Below are positions 12,237 through 23,828 of a stretch of DNA of 64,000 nucleotides, in pieces (the first letter of the stretch is position 1; each line of letters starts with the position of its first letter). Both the position numbers and the translations under genes were made by a program. The notes below the pieces were generated by a model. That model searched no databases and was not told the origin of the DNA. It saw only the letters and a program-made list of their open reading frames with translations. This DNA is from Cichorium intybus (taxonomy: Eukaryota > Streptophyta > Magnoliopsida > Asterales > Asteraceae), in NCBI GenBank assembly GCA_023525715.1, contig CM042010.1, forward strand, positions 66,865,966 to 66,929,965, in the 5' to 3' direction.

Positions 12237-12605
12237 CTTTATTCCGAATTGGAGGCTAGTTTCGGAGGATCAAGTTCCGAACTTCACTCGGAACTTGTGC
12301 ACCTTCCGAGTGCTGTTCCAAATCAGGTGGTGGTTTCTGAGTATGCTTATTCTGAAGTCGGGCTCCGAACCTGGAGGTTTCCGAAGTTAGCCCTGAGGAT
12401 CAAAAGATTTGAGAGAGTCCGAAACTATATTCCAAACTCGGGTTTCCGAAAGTGGTTCAGGAAACTGGCGAATGTTCTGAGGGTTGTTCGGAACATGAAC
12501 GAGTTTCTGATAATGGTTCGTAGAGTGGATTGGGTTCCGATTCAGAAGCTAAGTTCTGAAAATTAACTTCGGAACTTCATTCGGAACTTGAGTACTTTCC
12601 GAAAT
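12237..12605. repeat. Cluster of degenerate TTCCGAA/TTCGGAA motifs
   Basis: At least fifteen exact or one-off copies of TTCCGAA or its complement lie within about 370 bp at irregular spacing, often in the form ttccgaacttcactcggaac. The cluster keeps a 119-codon plus-strand frame (12207-12566) open, but the predicted peptide follows the repeats and resembles no family I know. I treat it as a repeat cluster, not a gene. Confidence 0.5.
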
Positions 12606-13159
12606 GATTAGTGAACTCAGAAGTTATCTAAGTGTTGAGGTTTAAAATCCAAAAGTTGAGATTTCTTGAGAGATTGCGAGGAGACTACCATTTCAGTGTA
12701 GTTTTATTAATTGTATTTATAATTCTTACCAGATAATTGTTTTGTAATAGCGTGCGTAGTATTATAATATACAATAATACATTCTAATAGTTATGAAATT
12801 TACTTTTCATTATATGAATTTATGTACTCTTTGTTTGGTTATAGTTGACTTTTGTTGACCAAATTTTACAATTGTCACACACCAATCGTGGTGGCTACCA
12901 ACATGCGGAGTAATAAACATCTTAAAGATAATCGGTATAAAATTGAAGAACAAACCATGAGTAATCTTGATTTCATAGGTAACAATGAGTAACAATAATA
13001 CAAGAAGAACGTGTGGCTAGGGAAATTGTTTCCCATCCACGGAGAACTCTCTAAAATCTAAAGACTACATCTTTGGTGCACTCTAAAAAATGACCGCATG
13101 TTGCTAGCCACCACGATTTAAGCCTAGGATGGTATTCCACCCTAATTTGCTTAAACGAT
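12606..13159 (-). other. Internal-region remnant of the Gypsy element owning the LTR at 13177
   Basis: It lies between the primer site at 13160 and older sequence, and has no gag or pol. The first 20 bases next to the primer site resemble the same place in elements C and D (a 'gtttaagc' phrase). It contains a 25-bp near-perfect inverted repeat (12886-12910 with 13093-13117). Confidence 0.45.
12886..13117. repeat. 232-bp segment with 25-bp terminal inverted repeats
   Basis: The arms start AATCGTGGTGGC (12886) and end GCCACCACGATT (13117), pairing at 24 of 25 positions. It could be a small MITE or a fold-back. Flanking target duplications are not evident. Confidence 0.4.
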
Positions 13160-13172
13160 GGCTCTGATACCA
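13160..13172 (-). other. Primer-binding site (initiator tRNA-Met) of split Gypsy LTR
   Basis: The minus strand reads TGGTATCAGAGCC, 4 nt from the LTR edge at 13177, showing that this LTR is the 5' LTR of a minus-strand element whose body lay to the left. Confidence 0.85.
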
Positions 13173-13733
13173 AAATTGTAACACCCCAATTCTCAAAAAC
13201 AAAATTGTGTAACCATAATTACAAAGGTTACATTACAAAAATATGGTTTAAAAAAATCATTATACAACTCAAAACATTGTTTGGGGTAATACAATTAAGA
13301 TACAGTACCATAGTTTAAACATACCAACAAAATACAGGCCCCACTAACAATTCCTTCTAGTTCTCCCAAAAGTATTCTATGCTTTATCTACTTCACCTGG
13401 GTACACAATATTTTCACAAAAACAAACATATGTAAGACATAAACTCTTGTGAGTAATGTGGAGACAAGTAGCAAGTACAATAAGCAACTAGAAAACTGAA
13501 TTCTTTCTTATCATTACAAATTAATCACTATCTATGAACAAGTCTTTCTGCTTGACATTTCTTTATGGGAGAATTCCTATATTTATCCTCCCTTCCCAGA
13601 ATGGAACTAATCCATCTGTAAGGGCGTGCTAATTTCATCTCCCTTCGTGGCACAAAACTAATCTAACAACAAGGACGTGTCAATATATCTCCCTTCACGG
13701 AGTAGAACAAATCTAACCATAAGGGAATGCTAA

Positions 13734-13774
13734 GATCACTACTTCGCGAAGGGAGGTACCATCCCAGTAGTGTC
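13734..13774 (-). promoter_or_regulatory. Conserved 41-nt hairpin box in LTR E
   Basis: Nearly identical to 43379-43419, 49971-50011 and (other strand) 61594-61634. The outer arms CACTACT/AGTAGTG pair perfectly here around an inner GGGA...TCCC. The function is unknown; it lies in the part of the LTR expected to be in the transcript. Confidence 0.6.
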
Positions 13775-13811
13775 TTATGACCCCCCTTCAAACGGGTAAG
13801 GTCCTAATCCG

Positions 13812-14425
13812 TGAAGGGTTTTCTAGCAAACAATGAACAAATAATCTCCTATGGTTCACATGCAACCCTAGAAAGATCTATGTTTTCTTCTATGAAGATA
13901 ATAAACTAAAGCCTAAAGGAAACAATTATTTCTAAAGATCAAACCTGAGAAAACCAACTTTTTGATCTTATGATCCTTGAAGCTAGCAGCACAAATGTCC
14001 TGCCTCAAATGGTGTCACACCCAAGCAATGAAGAAGAGACTCCAGCAGAGTAATCACAGTGAAAATGGCACAGAGAATAAGGGTGCCAGAGGGTTCCTTT
14101 TATAGCCTCCAAGGGTTACACCTGAAACCCTAAGGAGCCTCCAAGGTGGGCAAGCCTGTTGGCCACTTGGACCAGGCTTCCTTAAACCCTATTATGGTTT
14201 TCGCCAACCCTAGGAGAAGCCTCCAGGGTGGCGCCATTTTGGCCCCTGGCTTATCTCTTGCCAGTTATTCAACTATTGAATAAATACAAGTCAGCCCATG
14301 CACTTTAATAAATACAACTATTGAATAATCCTAACCTCTAGCTATGAGGGTAACCCAAATGGACTTTGCTTCGATTAAAAAAATAAATATAAATATAAAG
14401 TCATGTCTTAGACACCTAATCCAAC
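13812..14425 (-). repeat. 3' LTR of element A, internally deleted
   Basis: 614 bp against 767 bp in the partner. About 150 bp of AT-rich sequence is missing near 14300, and the junction with the polypurine tract has lost the purine run seen in B (the equivalent of 30991-30999). TATA box on the minus strand at 14097-14104. Confidence 0.85.
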
Positions 14426-15500
14426 TTGGATAAGTCTATGACTTTAATTTATCTTCTGGTTAATTAACAACCTGCAGCTTCCAAGAAACTGTTGCCGAAC
14501 TCTGACCCAGTCAGTTCTGTCCATAGATAAGTGATCATATGATCCTTCGTCCAACAAGATATTTTCAGACACGAGACATGGATTGAGATCAATCTTTGTC
14601 CGATACTCTGTTTCCCGATTTCCGATTCTGCTTATGACTTTCGGACTTCTAATTGAACGCATCAATTTAGTCCAGGCTGGCCAGCACTTTAGTCAACTTC
14701 AAAATCATCGAGCGGCCTACAGATATCTGTTTCCCATCAGGGTCAAGGAACAAATAAGCTTTGACTCATATGCTTGTGTCTTTTACTTATCAAAATCGTA
14801 CACAACAATGAGTTTTATAACATCAAGTTACCGATGGGTTTACGTATTATCAATGCACAACCGACTCGTAAATTTCAACTCATATGTCTCTGCTTCAAGA
14901 TCATACGATATTATCGTCTCAACATTGCTCGTGATGTAATCCATGAAGCAATCTATTGAGCGCGGGTTTATCCAATACTCAAATCTCTATTTCTAAGTAC
15001 TCATGAACGTTGTAGCAGTCTTACTGCAATGTCTAACTCCTTAGACAATCTACAAACCAATTCACGACAGTCTTCGTTCATACTTACTCCCGAAAAGTAT
15101 GAGCGACTATGGACTTTTGAATAATCAAATTATTCGGGAAGTGAAACATGCAAAATTGAAACATAAAATCTGACTGGTGGCTACTATTGCCTAATGACCA
15201 AGTCTCCACGAGGTAATCACCAAGTCGGATTTTACATAAAACTATTATCGGTTTCTAGATTCCTTTTAAACTTTTTAATTCATGTTATGTATCTATGTCT
15301 ATATGACCTTTCACTCTTTTTATGTATCCAAATGTCATACATTGATACACTTTATCCAATCGGACATTCTTCCGATGATATCTCAATTTTGGTCATACTG
15401 TCATTCTCACTAACAACTCCATTCTATGTACTGTGACTTTCCATGGTTCCCGAGATCCTTAGTCTACATGACTGCACCCTAAGACTATTTCGAGGTGTTA

Positions 15501-15532
15501 CGATGTGCCGGTGACCCACACGCGCTCCATCG
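15501..15532 (-). ncRNA. Apex-motif hairpin A4
   Basis: Minus-strand motif at 15528-15505 starting GGAGCGCGTGTGG and ending ACCGGCAC, closed by CGAT/ATCG. Counterpart of B4 (29906-29929). Confidence 0.6.
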
Positions 15533-16455
15533 GAATGCCAACGAAACTCTTTAACCATTAAGTCCTTTTACTGTTTGAAACTCTTTTCAATTTACTATTA
15601 AGATTCACCCCAATCATTTTTCCAATGATTTCTCACGTATGTACAAAAATCCATTAAGTATTCCCAGCCAGGTCATATCCTGAATCTGACTCACTATGCT
15701 CTAAGCATTAAGTCATCAAGACATGTTCATGAAACTTCTGATCGATCCAAGAAACTTGTTGGATTCGATCTAGTCCTATTCCAAACTCTTTTGGAATCAT
15801 AAGATTAGTTGTAATCCTTGTGTCACGACTTTCAATAACCATTTCCTTTCAGAGACTCTTTTCCATGCATCTTGAATCTTATCAAGATCATGCTTACTAT
15901 GGCCAGGTCAATACTGATGACAACATCTATCTGATAGATTTCTATGGATTATGTGAGTATGCTGCACCTTCTTTTGTGCCAAATCATTACACTTTGCAAT
16001 GACAGGAAACTCTTTTCCTGAGCTATGCATCTTGAGTCTCATCAAGATCATTTTGGCAGAGTTTTGATCTATCTCATAGATGTTTACAACCACCTGAGTA
16101 TGTCGTATCTCTATTAAGTCTTTCATAGCGATCCGTCTCTTAACACCAAGTCATTACACTTTGTAATGAAAAGAGACGTTTCCTAGAAACAATATGTAAC
16201 ACACATATAGAGATAGATAACAGCGACACTCCCACTGGCTTTGACACGGTTATGGACTATTCACAAAATCCAGAGCTTATGGCACATTTTGAGAATCCAA
16301 ACCTTTCTGACATATTAATGGATATCTTTCATCATTTTCTCAAAATCCAATCCTTTGGCATATTTTGAGAATCTGAATATCCTTTCTTGCGAGATGCCCA
16401 TGGCGTAATCCCGGGCCCACATACCTTTATACTGGCATACTCTTTGTGAGTCCCC

Positions 16456-16491
16456 ATTAGTGTGCCGGTGATCCACACGCGCTCCACTAAC
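16456..16491 (-). ncRNA. Apex-motif hairpin A3
   Basis: Minus-strand motif at 16485-16462 (GGAGCGCGTGTGG ... ACCGGCAC) closed by GTTAGT/ACTAAT. Counterpart of B3 (28953-28976). Confidence 0.6.
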
Positions 16492-18261
16492 GACTTACAT
16501 TATGCAGTATCCTTTCGGATTTCATCTTCTATTGAGAGTGCTTCTCCCGGAATCAATTACTTGACTCTGGGTGTCGTCTCACTCAACCCGATGTTCTGAA
16601 GGTACGTTTCTGTCTATGCTGCTTTCTTTTGATGATTCGATTACTCCCACTGGTTTTTAGACCAGGTGTAAAATCAATCAAAATGCCACATAGACTATAT
16701 CTCGTCCTAAGGTTCTCTTAATTGGCAGCAACCGGGCTCACCAATACTTCCAAGTAGTCGGATTGCTAATCTGTACCAACTATAGTGTTTACCACCAATC
16801 GGTATGTCACCCTGATCATAACTACTTATGATGGTGATCAGTACTACTGGTCAAGAGACAATTATGCCAGTATTTAAAACAAAAATCTGATTTCTGCTCT
16901 AAGCCTAGTGATGACTAAAGGTTATTTCACTTGGCCAATCCTGAACTCATTCAAGACTGTCCCAACTCCCATTGTTTTCCTTAGAACATGAGTTCTTTCT
17001 AAAAGAGCTCTTTCTTTTCCAGGTACAACGGGATATCCAGTGAAACGACATTTCTGATTAGGTTCAGGCTAGTCATGAGGTTTGGACGAACACTACAAGA
17101 CCCTGGACCTTTAATGTACAAGTGGGACAATCCCAGCTTTACATTTCAGACAGTGTCCGCAAAACCTACTTAGTCGAAGGATGGGGTTGGAATATGGTTT
17201 ATATGGTCTGACTGGTATAGTATTCAATTTATTGGAAACTGATTTGCAATGTATCTCATACATCGAGGATCGAATTGTTTCGACCAATGCTCCATCATCT
17301 TCCCTAAGACACATTATAACTATTAATGTTCTTGGAAGAGAATAAACTCTGAAACATTTTCCCAGTTTATGTTGTCACTCGGGTTCTGTGGATCTTGTAC
17401 TTCTTTTGAAGTCCTTGAACTGTTCAAGGTTTCAATTCAATCGCTTATTATGATAAGCGCAGCCATATTCGTCATTCCGAATGACAAATATCTCGAAGTA
17501 CAAACAATTGTGTTCTATTGGAAGATTCGAGCAATACACAGTAACTGATGTGTTCGTTGCTCCTGATCTTGATGTCTTTTACATCTTTATGTAAATTTTA
17601 TGACTTTGTTAATCTTGGTCAAGACTTGCAATCTTCAGTTGACTCTAAGTTAACTGATTCCAAAATCCTATCCTCTGGATCTTTGGGTGATTCATTTCTT
17701 GTCATATGCGCTTAATAAAGAACTTAATCATCATCTGACTCTAAGTCAAATGATTCCAAAGTCCTGTCCAATTGGATCTTTGGGTGATTCATTTCTTGAC
17801 ACATTAAGAACTCAATTCATCATGAGACTCTAAGTCAAATGATTCCAAAGTCCTGTCCAACTGGACCTTTGGTTGAATTGATTCTTACAGCATTTATCTT
17901 AACAATCATAAGGGACACAATTCCTAAATCCAAACACTTTGGATGTATCAATATTCAAGTTATTACTAATCATGCATTCAACACAATCATACAACATTTC
18001 AAGGATATTTTAAACAACATGTGTTAAAAGAAAATTGACAATTTTATTAAAACAAAATCTTTGAACAATGTATTATATGATAGACAATGTCATACGCATC
18101 TAATAGTCTAATAACATGATTTCAACATCTAACTAAACTCTAAAACTGCATGAGCTTCAGATCCAATCTAAATATGCTCCTATGCAACAACATCCCACAT
18201 CCCACATCCCACAGAGTCTATGCATACAGAGCAAATGTGAGAAACACATCCTGTATCAAGG

Positions 18262-19029
18262 AATTAAGGATCAGTTGTTCTGAGAATTTTCCAATCCTTC
18301 CGTGACTGTGTCCCACCCTGTGAATTCCCAGTTTGAAACATCGAAGAACCGGTCCAGACGATCTGGATCATTTCTTGATGTGTCCTATTACTGGACTCAA
18401 TCCCAAAGCAACTAAATCAATGGAACTATGCTTCTCTATGAACGACTCATGCAGAGTCAACATTAAATGCATATCCACGATTGTCTTATCTGGTCTCCCT
18501 TCCTGTACACCAGGATGAACGGATCAGCGAGTTGAGCTAATGCTTTAACACCCGATCAAAAAAGGGAACCAAATTTACACAGTTCACCTATGTGTCTCTC
18601 AGTCTTGAAAACATGTGAACTGGTGCTACTTCCTGCACACTTCAAACTCTTTGAAGATCTTAGCTCGTCCTTTCTCAACCAGTTCATGGAACCTTTCCAC
18701 AACTAGCTGTGTTAACTTATCTGACCCCAGGAATTCGAAATTCCTGCGGAACTCGGGGTCAATGATCAATAGTATTAGGCAACGAACTTTCCTTGACTTG
18801 ACAATCAAGGAGTATGCTCATCACAGGCTACTGTATGATATCATGTTTTGGGGAGCGGACACTCAGTCAGATATAGCTTGCCAGCAAAACAGAGAACTAT
18901 TCTCTATTTATGAAGCCATACCATATAGTTTAAGCCAGTCAGCCTTACCATATGTAGCAGGTGCATTCTGAAGATCTCAGAAATGGGTGAAGGAGGAGAG
19001 GGAGGAGAATAGACACTTGATTCAGACAT
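18262..19029 (-). pseudogene. Element A gag, degenerate
   Basis: Aligns with the intact gag of B (26339-27178). The ATG equivalent is at 19029-19027, and the best-kept part (18808-18626) encodes IDPEFRRNFEFLGSDKL and VVERFHELVEKGRAKIFK, parallel to B. Frameshifts and stops elsewhere leave no frame longer than about 60 codons. Confidence 0.8.
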
Positions 19030-19358
19030 CTACAATAAACAGAATTTTATTAGTTTAATTAATCCTTTTAAATAATTACCCAATATATTATTTATTAAGG
19101 CAAGGACCCAAAATACCCCAACTATGATGTGAAGAGAGATGTCGTAATCACAACATAATGGTCATTAAGGTAGATAATACACTTATCAATTTCATCTTAT
19201 GAAACTCCTAGATCTGTTGAGACACATTGAACTATTCAATGGCATGTTTATTCTCGGATGTGCCCCACTGTTTGTGACTGGGATGCCGAGGATCACAAAC
19301 CTGGTGTGAATAACCATGCAAATTAGCTCGGTACTCTCGAAGTCAATTTCCATCTCTA

Positions 19359-19394
19359 ATTAACGTGCCGGTTAACCACACACGCTCCGTTAAT
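19359..19394 (-). ncRNA. Apex-motif hairpin A2
   Basis: Minus-strand motif 19388-19365 (GGAGCGTGTGTGG ... ACCGGCAC) closed by ATTAAC/GTTAAT. Counterpart of B2. Confidence 0.6.
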
Positions 19395-19438
19395 AATGAC
19401 AAAATCGAGAAACCCATTGCAAGTCTTTTTGAACCCCT

Positions 19439-19474
19439 ATTGGTGTGCCGGTTAACCACACACGCTCCACCAAT
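19439..19474 (-). ncRNA. Apex-motif hairpin A1
   Basis: Minus-strand motif 19468-19445 closed by a perfect ATTGGT/ACCAAT stem. The B copy has GTTGGT/ACTAAC, so its outermost pair is changed on both sides. Confidence 0.6.
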
Positions 19475-20250
19475 GTTTCACAAATTACAATTTGCAATTT
19501 CATGGATTAGCACCAATTCACATTTTTAAACCTAAAGTAATTAGATTGGGATTTATTTAAGGTTCTAGTACTTTCAATTATAGCATTATACTTTTAAGAG
19601 GCTTAACGGTTCTATCAAACCCGTTCGGCTAACGACACTCGACTGACCAGGAGAGCGGTGGGTAAGAGTGGATACCCATTAGACTGCCATTTTATAGGCA
19701 GTCGTCTTATACCTTCTTTATAGGACAGTTTTGTGAATGAGGCCTACTAGCGGTAAGACTAACCAATTTTCTTATATATAAATATTAAATTTTAATCATA
19801 AATATATAAGATATATTTTAATCTTATTAAAATGTTTTAGAATTAATTTAATCATAATTTTCGTAAATTTTAAACAATTTTTTTGAAAATTTAAATTAAT
19901 TCTTTAAGCTGATTTAATTGATCTTTTAATAAACAATTAATTAAACTAATTAAATCTTAAGATAGATTTTATAAATTAATCAAATTAATTTTCTATCTAG
20001 GGCCCCTATGGTTCGAAAAAAGCAAGCCAACAAATAAGGGTTCCAGTTATTTATTAGATACAGTTACCAAAAATAACAACCTTCTTAAAAGGCAAGCAAA
20101 TAAAAGGGACCATGGGGCTTGGCGGCTAGGGTTAGGAAACCCTAGCCTTGGCAATGAAATTTAGGCCATTCCAAGAGGGTTTTTCACAAAAACACTCAAG
20201 GCAAGAATCATTCAAGCAGTTTATATCAATTCATAAGAAAACAAGCCTAA

Positions 20251-20262
20251 GCTCTGATACTA
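20251..20262 (-). other. Primer-binding site of element A
   Basis: The minus strand reads TAGTATCAGAGC, one mismatch to the initiator tRNA-Met site TGGTATCAGAGC seen in B. It sits 1 nt from the LTR edge at 20264. Confidence 0.8.
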
Positions 20263-20263
20263 C

Positions 20264-21030
20264 TGAAGGGTTTTCTAGCAAACAATGAACAAATAATCTA
20301 TTATGGTTCACATGCAACCCTAGAAATATCTATGTTTTCTTCTATGAAGATAATAAACTAAAGCCTAAAGGAAACAATTATTTCTAAAGATCAAAACTGA
20401 GAAAACCAACCTTTTGATCTTATGATCCTTGAAGCTAGCAGCACAAATGTCCTGCCTCAAATGGTGTCACACCCAAGCAATGAAGAAGAGAGTCCAGCAG
20501 AGTAATCACAATGAAAATGGCGCAAAGAATAAGGGTGCCAGAGGGCTCCTTTTATAGCCTCCAAGGGTTACACTTGAAACCCTAAGGAGCCTCCAAGGTG
20601 GGCAAGCCTGTTGGCCACTTGGACCAGGCTTCCTTAAACCCTATTAGGGTTTTTGCCAACCCTAGGAGAAGCCTCCAGGGTGGCGCCATTTTGACCCCTG
20701 GCTTATCTATTGCCAGTTATTCAACTATTTAATAAATACAAGTCAGCCCCTGTACTTTAATTAATTAATTTAATCACTAAATTAAATCCAATTAATTCTA
20801 GATTAAATCTCAATTAATAATTATAGTTTCTAATTAATATATTAACACTTAAATATATTAATAAACCATTTAATTAATTCTATTGATTTATTAAACAATT
20901 AATAAATCAACCTTTTACTCTACTGAACTCTATCCTAACCTCCAGCTATGAGGGTAACCCAAATGGACTTTGCTTCAATTAACAAGATAAATATAAATAT
21001 AAAGTCATGGCTTAGACACCTAATCCAACA
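20264..21030 (-). repeat. 5' LTR of element A
   Basis: 767 bp, the same length as both B LTRs. The minus strand starts TGTTGGATTAGGTG and ends AAACCCTTCA. TATA box (TATAAAAG, minus) at 20549-20556. Confidence 0.9.
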
Positions 21031-21081
21031 GTTTGGACAAATCTTTTCATTACTTTGACTCTTTAACTCGTTTCTACTCTA

Positions 21082-21973
21082 TGATGGGGTTTTGATAAAT
21101 AAAATAGAGCGTTTTACGCTAAAACGGCAACGTAAGCTTTTTAAAATAACTAGTTTATTTTAGACCATTTTAAACAAAACCATCAAGGATCCATTTACAT
21201 GGGTAAGAATGATATTTAAACATACATAGGATGTTTTAAAAGAAATAACCTTTGAAGCCTTTGAACCCTCTTGGTATTGGGGTGTTGAAGTAGATGGCAA
21301 AAAATCAAGAAGCTTGATCTCTCTACAAGTGTCCACCACCAAGGTAAAGGCACTTTGAATGCTAGTTCCTTCTTGTAAAATGAACTTCTTAAGACTTTAA
21401 GTACTTAACAAATTAAGCACTAAAGGAGAAGTGCTTCTACACTCTCAAACTTGGAACAAACTTCACAAAAGGAAGAGAGTAGAGGGAGAGAAAGAGTTCC
21501 CATGTTTTTTAGACTATATGAGAGAAAAACTTGATGCAAACTTTGCATCTCACTCTTTTTTATGCTAAAAAGTGAGTACTATGACCCATACTATCATTAA
21601 ATGTAAAAGATATGATCTTACACAAGGTAGGTTTGTAATTATGGTGAAAAAGGACAAGAGTGTCCAACACTCTTCCTTTAGAAACTAACTAAGTCTAGTT
21701 ACATCTTAATGTAACCCAAAATGCCCAAAACTTTGTACATGACTTAATATATCATACCATATGATATAATTATTAGTTTAACTCCTTATAATTATTATTT
21801 TCACAAAACAATAATTATTCTCTAATTAAATACAAGAGTTGAATTTATTTATTAATTATCAAATACTTAATAAATATTCAATAGGTACCAACTTGATAAC
21901 TGTGTGACCCTATAGGATCATATGTAATTAGCAATATCATTTCATAATGATTCTTGAGCATATAGATCCAACA
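21082..21973 (-). mobile_element. Probable solo LTR, Copia-like, inside LTR E
   Basis: 892 bp with TG...CA ends; the minus strand begins TGTTGGATC. The flanks CTCTA (21077-21081) and TTCTA (21974-21978) fit a 5-bp duplication with one change. Removing it restores colinearity of LTR E with the LTR of element C. No internal region or second LTR. Confidence 0.5.
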
Positions 21974-22344
21974 TTCTACTTTCATCATGCAAAGATATAA
22001 ACTTTAAACATCATTCAAATGTATAGAAATGTTATAATTCTCTTATAAACTCATCTTCAATTCTATAGCTTTGGAAATCATTTATAATTTCATAGCGAAA
22101 GAAAAGATTATTTGCTATGTATCACATAAAATATACACCTACTCACCTTAGATCTTGAAAGGAATGTCTATGTGTTCAACACCTCTTTACCCTTTCCTTG
22201 CTTCTCTATCGCTTGATCCGCACCTATACAATTTGTTTGTATTATGATATGAACTTATCTTTTTTATGTTTCCACACTTTAATAACTTATACTAGGAGTT
22301 GGGGATCAACTATACAAGTATAATAATAATAAAAGGTGAGTTTC

Positions 22345-22490
22345 AGGTCACACGGGTCGTGTAGGAATCACACGGGTCATGTATGACTGCACGGGTCGTA
22401 TAGGACCCTCAGACCTACTGGTTGCATATCGAGCTAAATCCATACGGGTCGTGTAGCATCACACGGGTCATGTGACGCTACAGACCCAAT
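22345..22490. repeat. Repeated CACGGGTCGTGT-type motifs in LTR E
   Basis: Five imperfect copies of an imperfect palindrome around 'cacgggtcgtgta'. They occupy the same offset from the LTR start as the GC-rich cassettes of other LTRs in this window. Confidence 0.6.
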
Positions 22491-22865
22491 TCCATTTTCC
22501 TGCACAATATTTGATACTTGATCTGTCCGGTTCCGGCTCTAACTAGAATGGAATAAGGGTTAAAACATACTATTAAGAACATTTATAAACCACCTATATA
22601 ACCCTTACACAACAATAGGCATCAAGATCATACCAATCCACATAAACCCAAATTCTAGGGTTCTTGAGCTTCAATTCGAATCCTAGACTTCTAACACAAC
22701 AAACGGTTGGATTGTGTTCCATTAAAGACTAGAACACAAATTAAGGGTTGGAATCATAGGATTATCCTCTTCCTTCCACAGAAAATTCAGATTTACCCAT
22801 ACAACCCGACTCAAAGTGGATTATTAACTTAGGAAGATGAAGTTCTTACCTCAATGGCTTGGGAA

Positions 22866-23416
22866 TAGGGATGGCAACGGGGACAGGTATACCGGGGATT
22901 GCATTCCTCATCCCCATAACCGTTTACCCGTCCCCATCCCCATAACCGCCCCCATAACCGTCGGGTATTAAAAATCTGTTCTCATCCCCATCCCCAACGG
23001 GGAACGGGGATCCCCAACAGATAATCGGGTATTTTTTTCCCCGTTATAAGTTTTTGAAATTTTATATAGATAATTCCAAATTTATAAACTACAACCATAA
23101 AAAAGTCTTCAAACATAAACAATAGTTTAAATAAGTCAATTAGAGTTTTGGTCCTCTGGTTGGTTTTTATTTCCCTAGTATGATGTGTGTGTGTATATAT
23201 ATGTGTGTGTGTGTGTATATATATATATATACCGGATATCCGACGGGGACGGTTTCGGTTACGGTTATGGGGACCCGACATGTAGAACCATCCTCGATTT
23301 TTATATCGGGTATTATCCGTCTCCGTCCCCATCCCCGCTCAAATCAGGGATTTATCCATTAACTTCGGTGTCAGGTTTCGGATATCCGTCGGGTACGGTT
23401 ATTTTTGCCATCTCTA
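22866..23416. mobile_element. hAT-type MITE
   Basis: 551 bp with short terminal inverted repeats TAGGGATGGCAA / TAGAGATGGCAA, flanked by an exact 8-bp duplication CTTGGGAA (22858-22865 and 23417-23424). An 8-bp duplication is the hAT signature. Subterminal regions are rich in GGGGA/TCCCC and 'gggta' repeats. There is no transposase, so it depends on an autonomous relative. Inserted in LTR E. Confidence 0.88.
23182..23231. repeat. (GT)n/(TA)n microsatellite inside the MITE
   Basis: Alternating gtgtgt and tatata runs. The ORFs that cross it are artefacts of the repeat. Confidence 0.9.
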
Positions 23417-23828
23417 CTTGGGAACCAAAATTCTAAGCTTGATTCCTTAGTTCCTGCTTCAATCCTTCAGAACTTTCAAGAACTCGATCTTGCTTTCTTT
23501 AGCTGGAGGTAATTCATGGTTCCAATGAAGATGAATAGAAGTTTCCCTCTATTTATACCTTCATACTTATCATAACTGACCATTTGGCCCTTCTACTTCC
23601 CTTTTATTCACACTTGACCCAAAACTCCTAATATTTCATTTAAGGTTCTATTTCTTACACTTTTGCTACAATAACAAAATATTATTACATAAAAGTCACT
23701 CGTAGCGTCAAAAGACCAAATTACCCTTTTTTACAATTTTCTACTATTTCAAAATCAAAATACAACAAACTAAGTATCACTTAAGTTATAATACAACTTA
23801 CTTGCTAAAAGTTTCCGGGTTCTCACAG

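Larger units (their letters stand above)
14426..18261 (-). ncRNA. Noncoding hairpin-tiled domain of element A
   Basis: No pol ORF; all ORFs are short. On the minus strand it is colinear with 27179-30987 of B and carries the same chain of short perfect or wobble-closed hairpins. It includes two long apex-motif hairpins (15501-15532 and 16456-16491) and three tandem double hairpins at 17636-17880. Where A and B differ in stems, pairing is often preserved. That the element transcript folds this way is inferred from sequence. Confidence 0.6.
19030..20250 (-). ncRNA. Structured leader of element A
   Basis: About 1.2 kb between primer site and gag, without ORFs and colinear with 24976-26338 of B. 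It holds two apex-motif hairpins (19359-19394 and 19439-19474) and the stem GACTGCC/GGCAGTC (minus strand, 19682-19703), whose counterpart in B is changed on both sides. Confidence 0.6.
13812..21030 (-). mobile_element. Element A: gag-only non-autonomous Copia-type retrotransposon
   Basis: Same family as element B (24196-31766) in opposite orientation. It has a full 767-bp 5' LTR (20264-21030), a primer site (20251-20262), a structured leader, a broken gag (18262-19029), a noncoding hairpin-rich domain and a shortened 3' LTR (13812-14425). The bases at its two edges (ATCCG left, GTTTG right) are not a target duplication, so it may be a recombinant or have mutated ends. The two LTRs differ by about 3% by eye outside the deletion, older than B. 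Confidence 0.85.
13177..23828 (-). repeat. Gypsy-type 5' LTR (element E), split by three insertions
   Basis: The pieces are 13177-13811, 21031-21081, 21974-22865 and 23417-23828, about 2 kb once the insertions are removed. The edges are TGTAACACCCC at 13177 and GGTTCTCACA at 23828. Joined in order, the pieces follow the same landmarks as the LTR of element C: a conserved 41-nt hairpin box, 'aaacatcattcaaa', 'actcacct', then a GC-rich cassette. The element body was probably to the left and is now mostly lost. Confidence 0.7.

Noticed and set aside
12207..12566. 119-codon plus-strand ORF
   Set aside because: Its peptide merely reflects the TTCCGAA repeats.
23180..23436. Plus-strand ORFs rich in Cys, Val, Tyr and Ile
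   Set aside because: They translate a (GT)n(TA)n microsatellite inside the MITE.
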